Position numbers and translations under genes: made by a program. A DNA stretch of 64,000 nucleotides from Providencia sp. PROV188 (lineage in GTDB: Bacteria > Pseudomonadota > Gammaproteobacteria > Enterobacterales > Enterobacteriaceae): contig NZ_CP097291.1 of the NCBI RefSeq assembly GCF_027595165.1, positions 1,798,001 to 1,862,000 on the forward strand, in the 5' to 3' direction. Each line of letters starts with the position of its first letter. The first letter of the stretch is position 1. The notes below the pieces were generated by a model that was not told where the DNA came from, searched no databases, and saw only the letters and a program-made list of their open reading frames with translations. This document shows positions 54,078 through 63,277 of the stretch, in pieces.

Positions 54078-54725
54078 ATGATGGATCCACTACACAGCAT
54101 TCTGATTACCTTGTTTTTGTTTGTTTTGACCTTTTTTAACCCTGGTGCCAACTTATTTACGGTGGTTCAGACAACGTTAAGTTCAGGAAAAAAAGCCGGA
54201 TTAATTTGTGGTTATGGGGTTGTTCTGGGGGATGCGATTTATTCAGGGTTAGGGCTATTTGGGCTGGTGGCATTAATGACACAGTTTGAGTCGTTATTTT
54301 CCCTGATTAAGATTTTGGGTGGATTATATTTATTTTATTACGCGATCAGTGTCTTTCGAAATAAAACGCAACTGTCTCTTGCCACCGAAAAAAATACAGA
54401 AAATTTTCCAACAGGCGTTTATTTTCGTCGAGGGTTAATTGCTGACTTATCTAACCCACAAACTGTTCTATTTTTCATGAGTATTTTCTCTACTACGATT
54501 TCACCCTCAACACCGCTGTGGACTAAGCTTGTGATTTGGCTAGGAATTGTGGTGGCTTCTCTAATTTGGCGTATTATATTATGCCAGACATTTTCATTAT
54601 CTTCTGTAAGACGAACATATTCCCGTATCCATAAAGTGATAGGCAAAGTGGTCGGATTGATTTTAGGCGGGTTAGCTTCTAAATTAATTTACCAAGGTAT
54701 TACTGAGATTGCCTTTAAAAAATAA
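54078..54725 (+). CDS. LysE/RhtB-family exporter
   Basis: 215 residues, about six TM helices. FLFVLTFFNPGANLFTVVQT replaces the usual SPGPN signature with NPGAN but keeps the rest; LSNPQTVLFFMSIFSTTISP is the second hallmark. Similar in layout to RhtC/YggA relatives. ATGATG at the start. Followed after 21 bp by a small membrane protein gene, probably co-transcribed. Confidence 0.85.
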   Translation: MMDPLHSILITLFLFVLTFFNPGANLFTVVQTTLSSGKKAGLICGYGVVLGDAIYSGLGLFGLVALMTQFESLFSLIKILGGLYLFYYAISVFRNKTQLSLATEKNTENFPTGVYFRRGLIADLSNPQTVLFFMSIFSTTISPSTPLWTKLVIWLGIVVASLIWRIILCQTFSLSSVRRTYSRIHKVIGKVVGLILGGLASKLIYQGITEIAFKK

Positions 54726-54746
54726 GCCTCACTGAAAGGACCATAA

Positions 54747-55157
54747 ATGGGAATAACTGCATTGTATTTGGCGGCTGTGCTGACATGGATTGTTGCACTA
54801 TTGCATTTTGCGTGTCTGGTTTGGGGGGCAGCTGGATTTAAGTGGCTCGGAGCAGGGGAACGGATCGTTAAACAGGCTCAAGAAGGGCATTGGTATCCAC
54901 CATTTACGGCGATTTTTGTCGGCACGGTATTAACCATTTGGGGATTGTACGCATTCAGTGCAGCTCAAGGTTCTTTTTCTTTACCCTTTACTCAATCCAT
55001 TCTAATTGCCATTGCTGCTGTATTTTTAATTAGAGCGGCGATATTTCCACTGATCAAAAGCCGCTTTAAAGGCAATAGCGACCTATTTTGGTATGTCAGT
55101 TCCGGGTGCAGCTTGATATTGGGGGCACTATTTTTAGTGGGTGCACTGTTACGCTAA
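54747..55157 (+). CDS. Small integral membrane protein (four TM segments)
   Basis: 136 residues with four hydrophobic segments (about 5-30, 52-72, 84-102, 117-135). Sequence features: AVLTWIVALLHFACLVWGAA, LGAGERIVKQAQEGHWYPPF, and a C-terminal LILGALFLVGALLR. No charged catalytic motif. RBS AAAGGACC lies upstream of the ATG. It follows the LysE gene by 21 bp, so it may serve that exporter. I do not recognise a characterised family. Confidence 0.8.
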   Translation: MGITALYLAAVLTWIVALLHFACLVWGAAGFKWLGAGERIVKQAQEGHWYPPFTAIFVGTVLTIWGLYAFSAAQGSFSLPFTQSILIAIAAVFLIRAAIFPLIKSRFKGNSDLFWYVSSGCSLILGALFLVGALLR

Positions 55158-55191
55158 ACAGGAAGTACGTTAAACAGGCTTGGAAATGGTC

Positions 55192-55216
55192 AATAAGGTG
55201 ACAGCGTCACCTTATT
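55192..55216 (+). terminator. Rho-independent terminator
   Basis: Perfect 11-bp stem AATAAGGTGAC / GTCACCTTATT, triloop AGC, followed by TTAATATT. It ends the LysE unit and precedes the selU stop from the other strand. Confidence 0.72.
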
Positions 55217-55241
55217 TTAATATTGAAGGATACGTGTAACA

Positions 55242-56336
55242 TTATTGAGCGGTGGATTTTACCCACTCAGTGACTTCCTCAAATGTTCCTTTGAAAACAA
55301 TTCGATCCTGTTTCTTGCTTAACTGATAGCGGTACATCGGATCATAATATTCATGAAGAAGTGGTGTAAGCCATGAGAAATGAACGTCTGTTTTTTCCGT
55401 TTTACGTTGAGCAATCAGCGCATCATCAAGGAGTTTAGTTAGTTCAATCGCTCGCTGGGAACCTAAACGTTTACGAATAGCATGTAGACCATGATGTAGA
55501 TATTCGCTGTAGGCATTCCAACCTTGTTCTTCACCAAATGCGGCAAGAAAATCGTGGGTCATTCGGTCAAAATATTCCTCTTTTAACCTTTCCATACGGC
55601 GCTCAATGGGGTCTTCAACCACCGCAATTGTTGCTGTTTCCATTGCTTGGCGTAGTGAATCTGGAAGGCTGTTCACGCCAATGGCTCGACCTTCATCTTC
55701 AAGCACCCACCGGTTGTGATTAGGAGCTTTTTTTAACATAGAAACCGCTAAATGGTTTTCAAACGTCGCCTGTGAAAATTGGGCTTCTAAAGTACGCCCA
55801 AAGGAAGAGCCTCGATGATGGGCAATACCTTCTAGATCAATACTATCTTCAAGGCTTTGAACTAATAGTGTTTTGCCATTTCCAGTGCAACCGCCAATCA
55901 ATATTACTGGGCGTTGAGCGAGTTCGTTAATTGCATCGATGGCAGTTTGGCGTAAATTTTTATAACCCCCATTAATAAGCGGATATTCAATGCCCGCTTC
56001 TTTTAACCATTGTTGAGCAATATGGGAGCGCATTCCGCCGCGAGCGCAGCAAAGATAGCCTTCTGGGTTTTGTTGACACGCAGTTTTCCACGCATTAATT
56101 CGATTTTCACGTAATTCACCCGAGACTAATTGATGCCCTAACTCGACCGCTTTGTCGGAGCCTTTTTGTTTATAACAGATCCCGACGGTGGTACGTTCAT
56201 CGTCATTCATTAAGGGTAAATTGAGTGCCGATGGCATAGCGCCTTGTTGAAATTCAACGGGGGCACGAACATCAATGATTGGGGTGTCAGAAGCGAGGAT
56301 CTGGCGAATTTCAGGTGTGGAGAGCGCTAATTCCAT
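55242..56336 (-). CDS. selU: tRNA 2-selenouridine synthase
   Basis: 364 residues (MnmH/YbbB). Converts 2-thiouridine at tRNA wobble position 34 first to the geranylated and then to the selenium form. N-terminal rhodanese domain with catalytic C97 in [20 protein letters not shown]; the C-terminal half has the P-loop GGCTGNGKT (148-156). Length equals that of the E. coli enzyme. It depends on selenophosphate from SelD, not encoded here. Single-gene unit. Confidence 0.95.
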   Translation of the reverse strand: MELALSTPEIRQILASDTPIIDVRAPVEFQQGAMPSALNLPLMNDDERTTVGICYKQKGSDKAVELGHQLVSGELRENRINAWKTACQQNPEGYLCCARGGMRSHIAQQWLKEAGIEYPLINGGYKNLRQTAIDAINELAQRPVILIGGCTGNGKTLLVQSLEDSIDLEGIAHHRGSSFGRTLEAQFSQATFENHLAVSMLKKAPNHNRWVLEDEGRAIGVNSLPDSLRQAMETATIAVVEDPIERRMERLKEEYFDRMTHDFLAAFGEEQGWNAYSEYLHHGLHAIRKRLGSQRAIELTKLLDDALIAQRKTEKTDVHFSWLTPLLHEYYDPMYRYQLSKKQDRIVFKGTFEEVTEWVKSTAQ

Positions 56337-56480
56337 AATAAATAAAATGATTCATATCAATTCGGATTTCGATAAGGGCTACTATACTCCTAAATAGGGA
56401 TGATGGCACCTTATCTGGGACGAAAAGAGAACGGAGTGCTATATTGGAAGTCGTCTTTCAACTTTCGAAGGAGTAATGAC

Positions 56481-56744
56481 ATGAAAACCCTAACACTGCA
56501 AGAGATGACTGAAACGCAAAGAATGCGGGTGAGGCAACGGCTGGCTCAAGAACGTAAAAGTTTAGGGCGCGAGTTGACCAATTCAGAAGAAAGCAAAGTC
56601 AAAAAATTGATCATTACCGAAATCTCGGCTGAAGTTGAAAAAGAAGCCAAAGCCTTAAGAACCCAAAAGAAAAAAGAGCGCGTAACAGGGAGCAATGCGA
56701 CCTACAACTGGTCATCTAACAACCATACTCGCGGTTATCGCTAA
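56481..56744 (+). CDS. yjbD: DUF3811 family protein YjbD
   Basis: 87 residues from ATG 56481, with AGGAG 7 nt upstream; an in-frame ATG at 56400 has no RBS and adds an unrelated leader. LTLQEMTETQRMRVRQRLAQ, LTNSEESKVKKLIITEISAE and the C-terminal YNWSSNNHTRGYR correspond to E. coli YjbD (YSWSANTPTRGRR-like end). The protein is highly charged, helical, and of unknown function. Followed by a strong terminator. Confidence 0.88.
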   Translation: MKTLTLQEMTETQRMRVRQRLAQERKSLGRELTNSEESKVKKLIITEISAEVEKEAKALRTQKKKERVTGSNATYNWSSNNHTRGYR

Positions 56745-56780
56745 CAAAATTTTCTCATTAAATTCAAGATCAACACCAAA

Positions 56781-56807
56781 AAGCACCTATTAATAGGTGC
56801 TTTTTTT
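56781..56807 (+). terminator. Rho-independent terminator of yjbD
   Basis: Perfect palindrome AAGCACCTATTAATAGGTGC followed by seven T residues. Classic form. Confidence 0.88.
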
Positions 56808-56916
56808 ATGCCATGAAAAAACGCAGTGTTTTGACTATTACAAGCGTATACTGATTATTAGCATTCATATAATTGCAATTTAAATAATATCAGTGAGCTG
56901 TAATAGGAGTCTGATC

Positions 56917-58794
56917 ATGACAGAAGAACATGAACCGTTTGGCACTTTACTTGGCTACGCCCCCGGTGGTGTTGCAATTTACTCTTCCAATTACAGTTCC
57001 ATTCCCGATTTAGGTGAACGGGATGATATCTCTTTTCGCAGTTATATCAATAATGAATACATGGGATATAAATGGCAATGCGTTGAATTTGCTCGTCGTT
57101 TTCTTTATCTCAATTATGGCGTGGTGTTTACCGATGTCAGCATGGCGTATGAAATTTTCGCATTACGTTTTTTGCGCCATGTAGTGGATGACGGCATTTT
57201 GCCATTGCGCGCGTATCAAAATGGCAGCCAAATGAAACCCACCGCAGGAAGCTTACTGATTTGGGCGGAGGGGGGGGAATTTGAGCATACTGGGCATGTT
57301 GCGATTATTACCCAAGTTTTTGATAACAAAGTTCGAGTTGTTGAGCAAAATGTTCTACACCATAAACTCCCTGCGGGTCAGCAGTGGACTCGAGAGCTAC
57401 CGCTAAACACTGATAATGGAAGTTATACGTTGTCTGATACATTCACCGATACCTCGATCCTCGGTTGGATGATACAAACGGATAATAACCAGTATGCCTA
57501 TAAAGAACCTGAAATTAATCCGCAATTGATGGAACTGCACGCGGCTCAGTTAGATAGCCAAGTTAACTTCAATCAACGCTGGTTAGATGAATCTAACCCG
57601 ATTGAATTAGCCTATGTGAAGGCTAACCATGGGCATAAATTGAGTGCCAACCCCCACGAATATTTCACGATTTCCAGTACTGCCGAAAATCAGCTAATGC
57701 AGGCAACAAATGAAGTTCATTTGATGTATTTGCATGCGACTGAAAAAGTCCTCAAAGATGACAACTTACTGAAACTTTTCAATATCCCCGAAATTCTCTG
57801 GCCGCGTTTACGTTTATCATGGCAAAACCGCCGTCATGATATGGTGACGGGTCGCCTTGATTTTTGTATGGACCATCGTGGATTGAAAGTTTATGAATAT
57901 AATGCGGATTCAGCTTCTTGCCATACTGAAACAGGGTTAATTATTGATAAATGGTCAAAAGTAGGCGGCATCAACGCGGGCTGGAATCCTGGTGAACGAC
58001 TGCAAGAGTTACTTACGGATACATGGAAACACACCACTGCAAAACCGTTTATTCACATTATGCAAGATAGAGATAGTGAGGAGGATTATCACGCTCTGTT
58101 TATGGCTCAATCCATTAAAGCGGCGGGATTTGAATGTAAAATTATCCATGGTTTGGATGAGTTAGTCTGGAATGAAACGGGTCAAGTGGTGGATGGTGAA
58201 GGGCAGGTGCTTCAATGTGTATGGAAAACATGGGCATGGGAAACTGCTCTGGAGCAGTTACGCCAAGAGAGTGAAAGTGACCTTTCTGGTTTACCTATCC
58301 GAACCGGTCATCCACATCATAATGATGTCCGGCTGATTGATGTGCTGTTGCGTCCAGAAATTCGTGTTTTTGAACCGTTATGGACAGTGATCCCTGGGAA
58401 TAAATCAATTCTGCCGATTCTATGGTCACTGTTCCCGCATCATCCATATTTATTGGATACTGATTTTGAGATTAACGATGAGCTACGCCAAACGGGGTAT
58501 GCCGTGAAGCCTATCGCGGGGCGCTGTGGTAATAATATTGGGCTAGTTGATCATCAAGACGATATTCTGGATGAAACTTGTGGACAATTTGCCCATCAAG
58601 AGAATGTTTATCAGCAATTATGGTGTTTACCGAAAGTGGCAGAACGTTATATTCAGGTCTGTACATTTACGGTAGGTGGGCATTATGGTGGTGCATGTTT
58701 ACGTTCTGACCCTTCTTTAGTCATTAAGAAGGATAGCGATATAGAACCGCTTTGGGTGCTTGACGACGATGACTACCTGAAGCAAAATCAGTAA
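56917..58794 (+). CDS. gss: Bifunctional glutathionylspermidine synthetase/amidase
   Basis: 625 residues from ATG 56917, with AGGAG 7 nt upstream. N-terminal CHAP-type amidase (1-195) with the catalytic cysteine C55 in YKWQCVEFARRF and a histidine in EHTGHVAIITQV; C-terminal ATP-grasp-like synthetase (205-625) with DHRGLKVYEYNADSASCH and PIAGRCGNNIGLVDHQDD. It couples glutathione to spermidine and hydrolyses the product. Length near the 619 of E. coli Gss. Own promoter, terminator after it. Confidence 0.95.
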   Translation: MTEEHEPFGTLLGYAPGGVAIYSSNYSSIPDLGERDDISFRSYINNEYMGYKWQCVEFARRFLYLNYGVVFTDVSMAYEIFALRFLRHVVDDGILPLRAYQNGSQMKPTAGSLLIWAEGGEFEHTGHVAIITQVFDNKVRVVEQNVLHHKLPAGQQWTRELPLNTDNGSYTLSDTFTDTSILGWMIQTDNNQYAYKEPEINPQLMELHAAQLDSQVNFNQRWLDESNPIELAYVKANHGHKLSANPHEYFTISSTAENQLMQATNEVHLMYLHATEKVLKDDNLLKLFNIPEILWPRLRLSWQNRRHDMVTGRLDFCMDHRGLKVYEYNADSASCHTETGLIIDKWSKVGGINAGWNPGERLQELLTDTWKHTTAKPFIHIMQDRDSEEDYHALFMAQSIKAAGFECKIIHGLDELVWNETGQVVDGEGQVLQCVWKTWAWETALEQLRQESESDLSGLPIRTGHPHHNDVRLIDVLLRPEIRVFEPLWTVIPGNKSILPILWSLFPHHPYLLDTDFEINDELRQTGYAVKPIAGRCGNNIGLVDHQDDILDETCGQFAHQENVYQQLWCLPKVAERYIQVCTFTVGGHYGGACLRSDPSLVIKKDSDIEPLWVLDDDDYLKQNQ

Positions 58795-58817
58795 AAATAA
58801 GAGTAAAATCAAAGAAA

Positions 58818-58850
58818 TGGCGCTATCTTTAATACTGAAAGATAGCGCCA
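58818..58850. terminator. Bidirectional hairpin between gss and porin gene
   Basis: Perfect 13-bp stem TGGCGCTATCTTT / AAAGATAGCGCCA with a 7-nt loop between convergent stops. T-rich on one arm. Confidence 0.65.
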
Positions 58851-58865
58851 CTTTCGAGATCTAGA

Positions 58866-59960
58866 TTAGAACTGGTACACTAAGCCCAGACCTAAGACAT
58901 TATCCGTATTGATGTTGTGATCACGAGTAAACTCATTTTTATTCAATAAGTTAATTTTGTAATCAACGACAGCGGACATGTTGTTGTTGAACTCATAAGC
59001 TGCGCCAACAGCTACATATTTAACTAAATCTTTGCTGCCATATTCGCCGAGATCTTTCCCTTTAGATTGGTTGTAGCCAATTGAAGGGGTTAAGCCGAAA
59101 TCTAAGGTATAAGTCGCAACAACTTCTAAGTTTTCTGTTTTATTGGCAACAGCTTCAGCATCATCTTCGCCATAGCGAGTTGCATTCAGTGCTTGGCCAT
59201 ACATCGCTGCGATGTAAAGGTCTTCCCACTCAAATTTACCCCCGACGTTCCACACTTGCGCGCGTTCACCTTTTGCTCCAATAGCGCCGTCACGCTGGCT
59301 TGGTGTACGACTTGAGTTTGCATAGCTGCCCCCTAAGGTGACGCCGTAACCTAATTCATAAGCGGTGGATAAACCATAACCATCACCGTTATTTTTTAGT
59401 GCATCTTCACCAGAGGATTTATTTTGATCGCCATTCTTGCCTTGGTATTGCAGGGCGAAGCTTAAGCCATCAACATAGCCGAACATATTATTATTGCGAT
59501 AAGTTAATAAGTTACGGTTACGTCCCATCATGAAATTATCTTCTTGATCCATGGTGTCCGCGCCCCAAAGTGGGAGAACATCAGTCCATGCATTGATATC
59601 GTAGTTCACACCATAATTACGACCGTAATCCAAAGAACCAAAATCAGCGAATTTTAAACCGGCATAAGCTAAACGGTTTTGGTTTTCATGATCACTTTCA
59701 GATTTATTGGTTGGAGTTTCCCATTCAAAACGACCATAACCTGTGAGTTGATCGTTGATTTGCGTATCACCACGGAATCCTAAACGAACGCGTGAATCAT
59801 CACCATCTTCACCACTTTTTGAATCGGCAATATAGTGGCGAACATCAATTTGTCCATAGACATCAAATTTGTTGCCATCTTTGTTATAAACTTCTGCCGC
59901 GTTAGCTGCGCCTGCGAATGCCAGAGTTGTGATAAGTATTGCTAATTTATTGTATTTCAT
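58866..59960 (-). CDS. OmpC/OmpF-type general porin
   Basis: 364 residues from ATG 59960, with AAAGGA 6-7 nt upstream; a longer frame lacks a signal at its start. Signal peptide 1-21 (cleaved after ANA), then [18 protein letters not shown], the usual first strand, and the terminal GLGLVYQF with the C-terminal Phe needed by the BAM complex. The loop-3 motif, normally PEFGGD, reads PLWGAD (130-135), so the constriction Glu is Leu; the following [18 protein letters not shown] is ordinary. Enterobacterial trimeric porin. Upstream there is a possible Fur-like dyad (60068-60080). Confidence 0.93.
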   Translation of the reverse strand: MKYNKLAILITTLAFAGAANAAEVYNKDGNKFDVYGQIDVRHYIADSKSGEDGDDSRVRLGFRGDTQINDQLTGYGRFEWETPTNKSESDHENQNRLAYAGLKFADFGSLDYGRNYGVNYDINAWTDVLPLWGADTMDQEDNFMMGRNRNLLTYRNNNMFGYVDGLSFALQYQGKNGDQNKSSGEDALKNNGDGYGLSTAYELGYGVTLGGSYANSSRTPSQRDGAIGAKGERAQVWNVGGKFEWEDLYIAAMYGQALNATRYGEDDAEAVANKTENLEVVATYTLDFGLTPSIGYNQSKGKDLGEYGSKDLVKYVAVGAAYEFNNNMSAVVDYKINLLNKNEFTRDHNINTDNVLGLGLVYQF

Positions 59961-60067
59961 ATAAAAATCCTTTAAATCACGTGTAAAACAGTTGATTTTG
60001 TTCATGGATGGGAAATAAACCGCGTATATTATCAACGTAAGGTATCAATTCAGGCAATATATAATTA

Positions 60068-60080
60068 AATGAGAATCATT
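60068..60080. promoter_or_regulatory. Fur-like dyad in porin upstream region
   Basis: AATGAGAATCATT matches the Fur core AATGATAATCATT at 12 of 13 positions, but the outer three bases on both sides do not fit. It lies about 110 bp upstream of the porin ATG. Weak call. Confidence 0.28.
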
Positions 60081-60252
60081 CAATGAGTGGATTGCACTGA
60101 ACTAAATATAATTACTCGCAAATTATTTCGTAAAATCGCTATTTGGGAAGTGCGAATGGAAGGCGGGGGTTTCAGGATAATCGTATAGTGAACTGGAACG
60201 GCAACATTTAGAATGTGATGCATACCAAATGATCATAGAAGGATAATAATTG

Positions 60253-60999
60253 ATGCCATGGACGTTTTCTCATCCTGCGGTTGTGTTTCCTATTAAGCAT
60301 TCTTTCTTGGGAAAATGGCTAAGTTTGCCTGCGATGATCCTTGGGAGTTTGAGCCCAGACTTATTATATTCGTTTGGATTGTATCGATTAGCATCAGAAG
60401 CCCATTGTATTGTGGGATGGCTATCTATTGGATTACCTCTTTGCTTTATTATTTATGTCATTATTCTGAAGCTGGCTTCGCCATTATCAACCGTTATACC
60501 TTTTGCGATTAAAAAAACGCAGGGTTGGTCTATCCGAAATATTTGTATTCTCGCTATATCTTTCTTTATTGGCGCATTAACGCACATTGTTTGGGATTCT
60601 TTTACGCATGATACAGGCACGATGGTGCGGTCATGGTCATTTTTACAGTTCAACCTCACCATGACGGATAAACAAGAAATTGCTATTTATAAAATTTTGC
60701 AGCATTCCGGATCATTATTAGGTTTGCTCTATTTAAGTTATCAATATTGGCGATATCATCGAAAACAGCCAAAAATACAGCAGCACATTGATAACCAAAA
60801 ACTCAAAAAAATAATGGGGATAGGTGTTGTTTCCGCGCTATTCGCGCTACCTATTGCCTATTATCTCACACCGAAATTACCCAATTTTCACTTTAACCGC
60901 TTCGTTTATTTAGAACTTACCATGATGGTGCCATTTTTCTTTGGTGGTTTAGTTACTTATGGGATTTGGACATTTTACCGTCAATGCCGCTTACGTTAA
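60253..60999 (+). CDS. DUF4184 membrane protein
   Basis: 248 residues from ATG 60253; AAGGATAATAATTG upstream. About six TM helices. PWTFSHPAVVFPIKHSFLGK and PAMILGSLSPDLLYSF hold the conserved DUF4184 His/Asp residues, and GALTHIVWDSFTHDTG (histidine/aspartate pairs) resembles the metal site of phospholipase-C/YfhO-like membrane hydrolases. Activity is unknown. Own unit; it converges with the GNAT gene downstream, which is on the other strand. Confidence 0.87.
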   Translation: MPWTFSHPAVVFPIKHSFLGKWLSLPAMILGSLSPDLLYSFGLYRLASEAHCIVGWLSIGLPLCFIIYVIILKLASPLSTVIPFAIKKTQGWSIRNICILAISFFIGALTHIVWDSFTHDTGTMVRSWSFLQFNLTMTDKQEIAIYKILQHSGSLLGLLYLSYQYWRYHRKQPKIQQHIDNQKLKKIMGIGVVSALFALPIAYYLTPKLPNFHFNRFVYLELTMMVPFFFGGLVTYGIWTFYRQCRLR

Positions 61000-61029
61000 A
61001 ATATTCAAGATTTTTGCAATTTCAACATT

Positions 61030-61920
61030 TCAGCACATTGCAGCCTCTTGTAACTTTTGTGCAATTGGACAGCATAACTGGAGATGTTGGGGGTTAAAAC
61101 CACGCTGAAATAACCAGACCCATTCGCCATGACTATCGAGAATTAAACCTGCATCTCGATAACCGACTTGGTAAAAAAAGGGCAGATATTTGGCTAGCAT
61201 GGCATTGATAGGGACCTGAATATAAATACGCCGCTCATAGGGTAGATGCGCGAGTTCATTGATGACCCCACCTGTTATTTGATGCAGTGTTACGTTTATG
61301 CGCTCCCCGCTATCACACACCTCAATGGGAAAAATGTGAAGGTTTGGCATAGCAAATGGCGGTTTATTACCGAATGGCGCGCTCAGTAATGCCAGTGTAT
61401 TTGGCTGAGTTCTCATCGAACTGAGTGTTGGTACGGGTTTTGGCTGCAAAGTTTGTACGCCCACAACAACACTTTCAAATGACCCTGATTCAAAGGGGGA
61501 GCCGACATAATCCCGCAATAATGCGGTGGTATGAAACCCTAAATTTTTTGCCAATAGCTGTGAACCTAAATGGCTGCATACCATTTTAATGGTCAGTGTT
61601 GTTAATTGCTGCCGGCGAGCCTCTTCATAAAGGTACATACCAAGCTGGAATGCCACGCCACGATGCCGGGCAGCAGGATGGGTAACAATCATCGCCAATT
61701 CTGCATTAGTGGTAACGCTAGCGTCTCGTTTTAAGGCTGCATGACCGATGATTTTGTTATTTTTTATAGCCACAGCACTGCACCAAATGCGTTGTTTATT
61801 GCGCCGAGTGATCATCGCGGGGATATAAAGCTCGGGATAAACGTAGCGGTCTGCGTATACATCACGAAAAAGCGCGCTGATATCATTAGCATCTGTTGCG
61901 TAAAAATTTCGGATATTCAT
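61030..61920 (-). CDS. GNAT-family N-acyltransferase
   Basis: 296 residues. GNAT domain (1-150): IRNFYATDANDISALFRDVY, acetyl-CoA motif HPAARHRGVAFQLGMYLYEE and the ending AKNLGFHTTALLRDYVG. The second half (160-296) is an additional domain that I do not recognise, with the stretch RRIYIQVPINAMLAKYLPFF. It begins 14 bp after the adenylate-forming gene on the same strand and is part of that operon. Acceptor unknown; an activated acyl group made by the neighbours is plausible. Confidence 0.8.
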   Translation of the reverse strand: MNIRNFYATDANDISALFRDVYADRYVYPELYIPAMITRRNKQRIWCSAVAIKNNKIIGHAALKRDASVTTNAELAMIVTHPAARHRGVAFQLGMYLYEEARRQQLTTLTIKMVCSHLGSQLLAKNLGFHTTALLRDYVGSPFESGSFESVVVGVQTLQPKPVPTLSSMRTQPNTLALLSAPFGNKPPFAMPNLHIFPIEVCDSGERINVTLHQITGGVINELAHLPYERRIYIQVPINAMLAKYLPFFYQVGYRDAGLILDSHGEWVWLFQRGFNPQHLQLCCPIAQKLQEAAMC

Positions 61921-61934
61921 TATTTATTTTTCTT

Positions 61935-63209
61935 CTAAACGTATGTTCGGTTATCGATAATTCGCTGTAATTTACCTGTTCGAATATTGCAAATAAGCTC
62001 ATCCTGTTGACACCATTCAATAACCCAATGTAGTTGGTCACTTTCGAGTTGCTTCACGGCATGGCTATATTTTTTTTGGATTGTATGACCAAGAGTTTTG
62101 GCGTGATTATCATCGCCCAAAAAAGCAATACGTAGTGTTAATTGGTCATAATAACCATGATGTTCTACTAGCATTTGCCACTGTTGCTCGCCAAGTAGTT
62201 CGCTAATTAAAGCGTCAATCTCATCAGGGTAAATCGTGGAGTGGCCAACACGAATACGATGCCCAAAGCTACTTCGTCCATGTAAAAAGAACCGACGAGC
62301 TGGCTGTCCCTTTGGTTCAGACCAAGCAGCAGTATCGCCAGTTGGATAGCGGATCAACGGCATAAGCTGACGGGTTAAGTTTGTGATAACTAGCATGCCG
62401 GTGCGGCCTTCATCCTCAATTTGTTCGCCAGTGACCTCATCAATAATTTCAACGATAGTTTCAGGTTCAAAAACTCGATGCTCTCCAATTTGACATTGAG
62501 CGTCACTCTGACCTATTAGTCCCGAATCAACCCCCGCACAGCCGATAGAGGCAATACGGGCACAAGGAAATGCGCGTTGAAGTAACAATGATTGTTCGGC
62601 AAATAGGCTTTCTCCTCCAAATAGAAGCAGGGAAATCTCCAATAAGGGTTGGTGTTGTTGGGTAGCTTTTGCTGCCAGTTGCAATAACGTTGCAGGAACT
62701 CCCGCGAGAACATTGATTTTATGTTGGCGAATTTGAGTAAATAAGCCTTGAGGATCGATTGTGCCGCTAAATGGATATTCACATAGGGGAATATCTGCAT
62801 GGAATAGGGCTTGATGGATAAATAAGAAACTTGAATAAAGATCCCCAGCGAAAAATAGATTTCCAACCCGATCGCCAGATTGTAATTGGTTTGACAGGCT
62901 ACGGCTAAAGCGGGTCACAAAGGCATACCATTCGTTATGGGTATAAAGCGATAATTTACAGGCTCCAGTGGTGCCGCCTGTTTTAAATACCAAACCATGA
63001 GTAAATGGAGCCGTTAAGACAGGCCAACTGGCCAGGTCATGGTTCCCAGCCCAATATCCAGCAGAATTGACGAGGGGTAAATCACAAAGTTGCCAGCCAT
63101 GTTTGGGGATCTTTCGGTAATGCTTCGCATAGTAAGGTGAGTGCTGACGAGCAAATTCAATTAGCTGTTCAAGCGATAAGATAGTGGCGTCATTGATGTA
63201 TGTTTTCAT
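61935..63209 (-). CDS. PaaK/LuxE-like adenylate-forming enzyme 1
   Basis: 424 residues. It activates an acyl group as adenylate. The P-loop is FKTGGTTGACKLSLYT (TGGTTG core); LLFGGESLF and a C-terminal PLIRYPTGDTAAWSE (the acidic residue of the D-motif family) follow, ending RTGKLQRIIDNR with the lysine of the C-terminal subdomain. Closest families: phenylacetate-CoA ligase, CapK, LuxE acyl-protein synthetase. Middle gene of an operon; a second such enzyme precedes it. Confidence 0.82.
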   Translation of the reverse strand: MKTYINDATILSLEQLIEFARQHSPYYAKHYRKIPKHGWQLCDLPLVNSAGYWAGNHDLASWPVLTAPFTHGLVFKTGGTTGACKLSLYTHNEWYAFVTRFSRSLSNQLQSGDRVGNLFFAGDLYSSFLFIHQALFHADIPLCEYPFSGTIDPQGLFTQIRQHKINVLAGVPATLLQLAAKATQQHQPLLEISLLLFGGESLFAEQSLLLQRAFPCARIASIGCAGVDSGLIGQSDAQCQIGEHRVFEPETIVEIIDEVTGEQIEDEGRTGMLVITNLTRQLMPLIRYPTGDTAAWSEPKGQPARRFFLHGRSSFGHRIRVGHSTIYPDEIDALISELLGEQQWQMLVEHHGYYDQLTLRIAFLGDDNHAKTLGHTIQKKYSHAVKQLESDQLHWVIEWCQQDELICNIRTGKLQRIIDNRTYV

Positions 63210-63277
63210 TTGTCGACCCCAATCCTGTATTTATGAGAACTATATTCATGAGTGCTATGTTTCTGAACGCTTAACAT

